Assembly (NCBI GenBank): GCA_009667805.1
Contig: CM019069.1
Coordinates: 57,529,422-57,593,421, forward strand
Length of the DNA: 64,000 nt
Origin: Leptobrachium leishanense
Lineage: Eukaryota; Chordata; Amphibia; Anura; Megophryidae
Direction of reading: 5' to 3'
This document shows, in pieces, positions 59,329-64,000 of the stretch. A program made the position numbers and the translations under genes. Each line of letters opens with the position of its first letter. The stretch's first letter is position 1. The notes beneath the pieces were generated by a model. That model had not been told where the DNA came from. It worked only from the letters and a program-made list of their open reading frames with translations, and did not search any database.

Positions 59329-60060
59329 TTGCCCCGGGGGGTGAAGTGACCATCCTTCCCCAAGGAGATCTTCAACCAGCGGAAGAGCTGGCTATGGGGC
59401 AGAGTGTCGCTGGCCTCTGCCCACTGCTTACAGTCTGCCAGGAGGAGCAGACAGATGGTTCCCCCGGGATGGGTTGTGCGCAACCGTTGTTTGCCCCGGG
59501 GGGTGAAGTGACCATCCTTCCCCAAGGAGATCTTCAACCAGCGGAAGAGCTGGCCACGGGGCAGAGGGTCGCTGGCCTCTGCCCACCACCCACAGTCTGC
59601 CAGGTGGAGCAGACAGATGGTCCCCCCGGGCTGGGTTGTGCGCAGCCAGTGACGGTCCGGGGGGGGAAGAAACCATCCTCCCGCAAGGAGATTTCCACCC
59701 AGCGGAAGAGCTGACGCCAGGGCAGAGCGCCGCTGGCCTCTGCCCGTTTCTCCCAACTCGCCCCGAGGGGCAGAGTGAGGTTGACCCCGTGCGACTGCCG
59801 TTGCAATTATGTATTCCCCTCTTTGGCTGCCAGGAAGAGCAGCCGGGTTTGACCCCATTTGTCCCCTCGGTTGCCGTTTGTGTACCTGCCTCTTCAGCAG
59901 AAGAGCTGGCAACGGGGCAGAGCGCCGCTGGCCTCTGCCCACCCTTCGGCTGCCCGGAGAGCAGCCGGGTGTGTCTACCCTTGTCCCTTTTGTTACAATT
60001 ACCCCCTCAGCGGAAGAGCTGACTACGGGGCAGAGCGCCGCTGGCCTCTGCCCATCTCCT
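59061..60060 (+). pseudogene. Repeat-coded downstream part of the gag-like region, frameshifted
   Basis: This continues the gag-like protein in shifted frames: 59061-59714, then 59636-60022. The hallmark is a block PAEEL-TGQ--AGLCP, coded by five 48-bp copies beginning near 59376, 59538, 59699, 59895 and 60008. The first three are spaced 162 and 161 bp; the one-base loss lies in the G-run at 59659-59666 and moves the reading frame. Function unknown; the blocks resemble no enzyme. Whether the shifts are decay, sequencing error or programmed cannot be decided from one copy. Long minus-strand ORFs here are shadows. Confidence 0.55.
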
Positions 60061-60354
60061 CAACTCTTTGGCCTGGAGGCCCCGCACAGCCACTGGGCTT
60101 TTCATCGACTACCCGGGGGTGTGCGTTTAGCGCCCGTTTTCCCGGAGGGGACACAGGAGGTACTCCTCCCCGGACTTATGTCCTTTCGCCCAGCCGGGGT
60201 AACCCTAAGGACGCGGGGCCCCGACCAAGCTGGCACGGCCGCAAAGCCAAATGGAGAAGCCTGGGGGCCAGGCCTCCCCAGACCGACTATGGGCCTGGGA
60301 GCACCGACTTCCCCGGTATGACCCGGTGGGGTCAGACCAGGTGCGTCGAACTGT

Positions 60355-60369
60355 GGGAAGGGGGAGGAG
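60355..60369 (+). other. Polypurine tract
   Basis: GGGAAGGGGGAGGAG directly precedes the 3' LTR, the position of the plus-strand primer in LTR retrotransposons. Confidence 0.85.
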
Positions 60370-61419
60370 TGTCACGGAATGGCCCAGCACCCTCAGCCAG
60401 GGGCGGTGCACCGTGACAGTGGTGGCCATGGACACTTAGGTGCGGTGGCACGCACCCGTTTTATAAGTACGTTTATTTAGATGTGATTGTGTGGTGTAAT
60501 AAAGTGTCCCCGTTGGTTTATTGCGAAATGTATTTTCCCTTTGTCTGCCTTGCCCGCCGCCATTTTCTGATCGCCTCGTGGTTCAGATCAGAATATTCGG
60601 ATCTTAAAATGGCCGAATCGGCAACTCCCCGATTCGTAATGGCCAATACGAATCGGGGCCCGGGTGCCTCCTGCCAGCGAGGGCCAATGGGACTTGTGTG
60701 GGCGGGCAGGGATTCCCATTGTATTCCTAATTGTGTAAAGTGATAAATGTATGTGATGTGAAAAATAAACTGAGATTTTGCAGTGCATCCAGCCTCGCCT
60801 GATGTCCTTTACTTCTCCGCCGCATATACTGTCTGAGCATCCCGCGCGGTCTCAGGGTGCGGTGTCCAGACTTAAGATCAGAACGGACTTAAGATCAGAA
60901 CGGACTTAAGATCAGGACGGACTTAAGATCAGAACGGACTTAAGATCAGAACGGACTTAAGATCAGAACCGAAGGCGCGGCCGCGTACCGCGCTTCGGTA
61001 TACCAAGTGAGCGGTGATCAGATCCGAAGATTCAGCCGCTCCCGTAAGATCCGAAGATTCATCCGTTTAAAGATCCGAATATTCCTCCACATAAGATCCG
61101 AATATTCCTCCGCAATCAGATCCGAATATTCCTCCGCGGCAGATACGATCCCCAGATTCGCACGGCCGCCCGCAGACGCACTCCACACCCACAAGGTCAG
61201 TGAACCAGCTGCTCGGGACGCTGAGTGCCGTATGGCTCAGTGGTCGGGCTGGTTCTAGGCAGGGGTCCCCTCCACCGCCCGCTAACCCTTCCCCAGGGTC
61301 ACGCCAGGCCGCACGAGACGCCGAGTGCGCGTCACTCGGTAGTCGGGCCAGCGGTAAGCGATGGGGGTCACGCAGATAGAGCACACCCGCAGGCGGAACA
61401 ACATCTCCATTCCGTCATA
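60370..61419 (+). repeat. 3' LTR, 1050 bp
   Basis: Differs from the 5' LTR, by eye, by one 17-bp unit (six instead of seven, 60870-60971), five 1-bp indels and about two substitutions. These indels account exactly for the 14-bp length difference. Confidence 0.9.
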
Positions 61420-61573
61420 TTATGTTTCACACATGTTGTTGGGCTGGATGCATTTGGTGGTTGCAGCCACCCCATTGGGTAATAGGAGCGACCCCACCCC
61501 TCCTGCACTATGTTACTCCTGGCTGTTGCAGCCAGTCTGGTGAGTATAGGCGCAACGCCATTTTCTCTGTATG

Positions 61574-61587
61574 AATGTAATAGAGCA
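61574..61587. repeat. Right copy of 14-bp target duplication
   Basis: Partner of 55479-55492; marks where the LINE resumes. Confidence 0.8.
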
Positions 61588-61633
61588 GCAGGAAATGCTA
61601 GCAAAATGCTTGGTTGTGTAGGGAGAGGTATTA

Positions 61634-61920
61634 GGCTGGGGTCAAACGAGTGCACTATAGGCCGGTCACACACTGTTGCGCGTGCACGAATTGCGTTCGT
61701 AACAGCGGCCAAGCTGCCTCCATGCAGCAAGCCTCCCCAAAGCGATAGGACGCTCATTGATGGGGCTAGAAAGGGCAATCCTCCATAGGAGGATCGAGCC
61801 TTGTAGCGCTGAATGCAGTAACTACGCCTAGCGAGGCAGCCAGACGGGCGTTGAGTGGAAGGAACGTCCACTCTCACGGACGTTCCTACCACTCTTAAAA
61901 ACGCTGGTCTGACCCCGGCC
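61634..61920. mobile_element. PIF/Harbinger-type MITE, copy 7
   Basis: 287 bp, ends GGCTGGGGTCAAAC and CTGACCCCGGCC, TTA on both sides (61631-61633, 61921-61923). Inserted in the CR1-type LINE. The uninterrupted copy (complement near 37097-37112) has GAGGTATTAGCAGTA with a single TTA, proving the duplication. Same subfamily as copy 5; contains a strong palindrome GGAACGTCC...GGACGTTCC. Confidence 0.92.
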
Positions 61921-62813
61921 TTAGCAGTAGAAAGAGGGACATACTCATGCCATTGTACAGAGCACTGGTGAGACCTCACTTGGAGTACTGTGTGCAGTAC
62001 TGGAGACCGTATCTCCAAAAGGATATAGACACCTTAGAGAGAGTTCAGAGAAGAGCTACTAAAATGGTGTACGGCTTGAAGGAGAAAAGTTACCAGGAAA
62101 GGTTTAATGATCTTAACATGTACAGCTTGGAAAAAAGATGAGACAGAGGAGATATGATAGAAACATTTAAATACGTAAAGGGAATCCACAAGGTAGAGGA
62201 AGGGAGTATATTTACAAGGAAAAGTAGCAGAACAAGAGGACATAGTCTTATATTAGAGGGGCAAAGGTTTAAAAGTAACATCAGGAAGCATTATTTTACT
62301 GAGAGGGTGGTGGATACATGGAACAGCCTTCCAGTTGAAGTGGTAGAGGCCAAAACAGTAATTGAATTTAAGCAGGCATGGGATAGGCATAAGGCTATCC
62401 TAAACAAAAGATAAATCCAGGTAAAGTATCCATAGAATTGGGCAGACAAATATGGGCTGACAGGTTTTTATCTGAGGACATATTCTAAGCTCAAAACAGG
62501 AAACCTTAATTTATTACTGACCACTAGAGTGCAGATTAACATCCTGAATTCTTAATATATTTCTACAATAGAAATGAAAACAAATGAAAAGCGTGCATAC
62601 ATCAAAATGAATTAATATCAGCTTCATGTAGTTAATTTAAGGTTATAGAAAATTCGGAGCTGCCGTTTCAAAATAAATTCAATGTGAATTTTCAGCAAAG
62701 GTCGCATTTTATTCATTGCAGGAAAAATGAATAAATGATCGATAACCTGTTGTGCAAGAGAACGGCAACGAAACAGAATGACACATGGAGTGCTTGATCC
62801 AATGTACGGAAAC

Positions 62814-63510
62814 CAGGGGCGTATCTAGGGGGGACAGGCCACCCTAAAAAAAAAAAAAAAAAAATTACTTTGCAAAAATAAAAAATATTTTACCAGGAGG
62901 ACTACATTGAGATTTCACAAATTTTCAAGTATGCCCTGGGTAGGGAAGGCCTAGGCTGGCACTTTCCAGGGGGCGGCAAAAAACCCACCACTAAAGGGTT
63001 TACTCATAGAGCACCAAAATGACGCCAACATTTTGGTGTTCTGTTGTTCCCTGCACTTCGGGGAATCAAATTTCCCCACCCTGCAGTGAATTCACCATTC
63101 ACCGCAGGATCCCCGAAGTGCAGGGAGTCGAGATACTTACCTTATATGTAAATTCCAGACATTTTCGCTGATTGATAATAAAAAGGTCTGTTACAGAAAA
63201 AAGAAAAACCACTATCGGATGGATATGTTGTGAGTTTGCAAAATCACTTAAAAATAACAATTATTCAAAAAGAATCTACACTCGCCCTTTATTGCACAGC
63301 ACAGAGGATGCATGAATGATCCACCATCAGCAGATTCATAATATATCATTATTATATGTATACGTCATGTCCTGCCAGAATGCTATAACTAAAAATATTT
63401 TTGAAAACATAAAAAAAAGCTGTGTGTTTTTTTTTTTTTTACATTTTAAAGTTGGGGGGTGACAAATATAGGATCCGCCCCGGGTGCCAAATGTTCTAGG
63501 TACGTCCCTG
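62814..63510 (-). mobile_element. Non-autonomous hAT-like element B, 697 bp
   Basis: Ends CAGGGGCGTATCTAG and, inverted, CAGGGACGTACCTAG. The flanks ACGGAAAC / ATGGAAAC are an 8-bp duplication with one change. Read in reverse it aligns with most of element A (32486-33435): the AACAGACCTTTTTA block, GGGATCCTGC-GTGAATTCAC, AAATTTGATTCCCC, AACAACAGAACAC, GTGGTGGGTTTTTT and the LINE-tail stretch. One block of about 27 bp is inverted relative to A. No transposase. Confidence 0.8.
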
Positions 63511-63567
63511 ATGGAAACTGATAAATAAATCTATTTGGACCGCTTCTGTATTTGCCAGATTCTCCCA

Positions 63568-63681
63568 AAGGCAGGGCCACTTGTTACCATTGAATCAGTA
63601 TGTCTCTTGCCTGTATCCCCATTCTTGTAAAACGCTGTGGAATCTGTTGGCGCTATATAAAATACTTGTAATATAATGTAA
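63568..63681 (+). mobile_element. L2-type LINE 3' tail
   Basis: GGCAGGGCC, CTTGTAAAACGCTGTGGAAT and GTTGGCGCTATATAAA, the standard L2 3' tail. Only the tail is present. Confidence 0.7.
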
Positions 63682-64000
63682 TTAACCCATTTCAATGCGG
63701 TGGACGCGCTCAGCGCGTCCACTCGCATGTCTACTTGGCTGCGGAGGACGCGCTGAGAAAGGCCTCCCTTTGCAGCCGCGATCGGCCAGTATTCCGGCCG
63801 ATCGCGCGGCCCCCCTGATGCGGGCTGACATCATCGATGTCAGCCCAGCCTCCGGGACCCCGGCGGGCACGATAGGCGTCATGACGTCTATTTTAGGCAC
63901 CCCTCCCCGCCAAGGTGCCTGAAGGGGAGGGGGGGAGGTCCTTTGGACCTCTCCCCCCTCCTCCTCCCCGCGGGCCAGCGATTAAAGGCAGGTACCGCCT
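63682..64000. mobile_element. TTAA-flanked GC-rich element, cut by window end
   Basis: Starts TTAACCCATTTCAATGCGG. The following 300 bp are a chain of palindromes: GGACGCGCT-C-AGCGCGTCC (63701-63719), GATCGGCC...GGCCGATC (about 63780-63804), GCTGACATC...GATGTCAGC (about 63825-63845) and GGTCC-TTT-GGACC (about 63938-63951). The TTAA start and CCC end fit piggyBac-type MITEs, as at 17519. The right end is outside the window. Confidence 0.55.

Larger units (their letters stand above)
56873..61419 (+). mobile_element. Young LTR retrotransposon with gag-like ORF but no pol
   Basis: Complete layout: 5' LTR, tRNA primer site, 2.4-kb internal region, purine tract, 3' LTR, flanked by the 5-bp duplication TTATG (56868-56872, 61420-61424). 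The pre-insertion site TTGTTATGTTTCACAC survives in a sister unit of the host repeat near 56438-56453. The internal region is GC-rich, unlike its surroundings, and encodes a gag-like protein followed by a repeat-coded region broken by frameshifts. No protease, reverse transcriptase, RNase H, integrase or envelope coding is visible in any frame. The element must therefore have been copied by enzymes of another element. Near-identical LTRs mean recent insertion. Assignment to Ty3/Gypsy rather than another order is not proven. Confidence 0.85.
55493..61573. mobile_element. Composite repeat insertion in the LINE (host of the LTR element)
   Basis: Without the nested LTR element it is about 1.53 kb. 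It starts with TAGCAAG and an A-run and ends with a CTCTGTATG segment. It consists of diverged copies of one unit in mixed orientation: 55493-55850 (minus), 55937-56262 (plus, forming an inverted pair), then plus-strand units near 56281-56540 and 56700-56872 continuing at 61425-61573. Each unit carries a hairpin with loop GAGGTGCCTTGATG and, farther on, GCGCAGATGACATTTTT. Recurrent GTTACTCCTGGCTGTTGCAG and GTTGTTGGGCTGGATGCATT link the units. No coding capacity. The family is not recognised. Confidence 0.72.
55135..62485 (+). mobile_element. CR1/jockey-group LINE, split by a 6.1-kb insertion and a MITE
   Basis: Left part 55135-55492: starts at the SVLGP-like motif of RT palm and runs past the FADD position to the segment before NRAAGNAS. 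Right part 61574-62485: starts in the same segment (AATGTAATAGAGCAGCAGGA), then LYRALVRPHLEYCVQYW, TLERVQRRATKMVYGL, WNSLPVEVVEAKTV and the 3' tail. Aligning both with the uninterrupted copy at 36516-37560 shows that they join with a 14-bp overlap. The right part is further split by the MITE at 61634-61920. Stops and small indels make it non-functional. Confidence 0.88.

Noticed and set aside
58163..59942. Several long minus-strand ORFs inside the LTR element (up to 255 codons)
   Set aside because: They are shadows of the GC-rich gag-like frame and its repeats; no known antisense product motif is visible.

Overview
The window looks like vertebrate nuclear DNA, most likely from an anuran amphibian. 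It is AT-rich and intron-like, and it is crowded with L2-, CR1- and RTE-type LINE fragments, hAT, PIF/Harbinger and TTAA-type MITEs, LTR elements and hairpin repeats. The LINE 3' tails and the hammerhead-like repeat motifs are of the kind known from frog genomes. The taxon is inferred; no rRNA, mitochondrial or other diagnostic gene is present. There are no prokaryotic features.

Only one host coding segment could be supported. It is a 136-nt exon on the minus strand (15844-15979) with good splice sites, whose translation matches the C-terminal region of the polarity scaffold PARD3B (PAR-3 beta). Most or all of the remaining window is therefore read as intron of this gene, transcribed right to left. 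PARD3B is known for very large introns. A few unique-sequence blocks rich in homeodomain-type motifs could be conserved regulatory elements, but this cannot be tested without alignment.

Layout. 1-8 kb: unique sequence with L2 pieces, an RTE 3' end and a hairpin MITE. 8.4-10.9 kb: a 2.46-kb insertion built as a large inverted repeat and flanked by a perfect 17-bp duplication. 11.4-13.4 kb: GC-rich hairpins and a minisatellite that includes 17 units of 25 bp. 14.5-16 kb: an L2 LINE split by a Harbinger-type MITE, ending about 8-15 nt from the PARD3B splice donor. 17.5-25 kb: a TTAA-flanked MITE, a CR1-type LINE split by another MITE, an L2 copy split by a hAT MITE, and a 734-bp MITE. 25-32 kb: mostly unique intron. 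32-44 kb: hAT-like elements with 8-bp duplications, a CR1-type RT fragment and a solo LTR. 44-55 kb: unique intron with three Harbinger-type MITEs.

55.1-62.5 kb is a nest of elements. A CR1-type LINE is interrupted by a repeat array flanked by a 14-bp duplication. That array is interrupted by a young 4.5-kb LTR retrotransposon that has PBS, PPT and a gag-like ORF but no pol. The right half of the LINE holds a further MITE. 62.8-64 kb: a hAT-like element, an L2 tail and the start of a GC-rich TTAA element cut off by the window edge.

The points of greatest interest are the pol-less LTR element that appears primed by tRNA-Leu, the repeat array whose hairpin carries two compensatory base-pair changes, the recurrent hammerhead-like core motifs, and the Harbinger-type MITE burst whose pre-insertion sites can be read from the interrupted LINEs.
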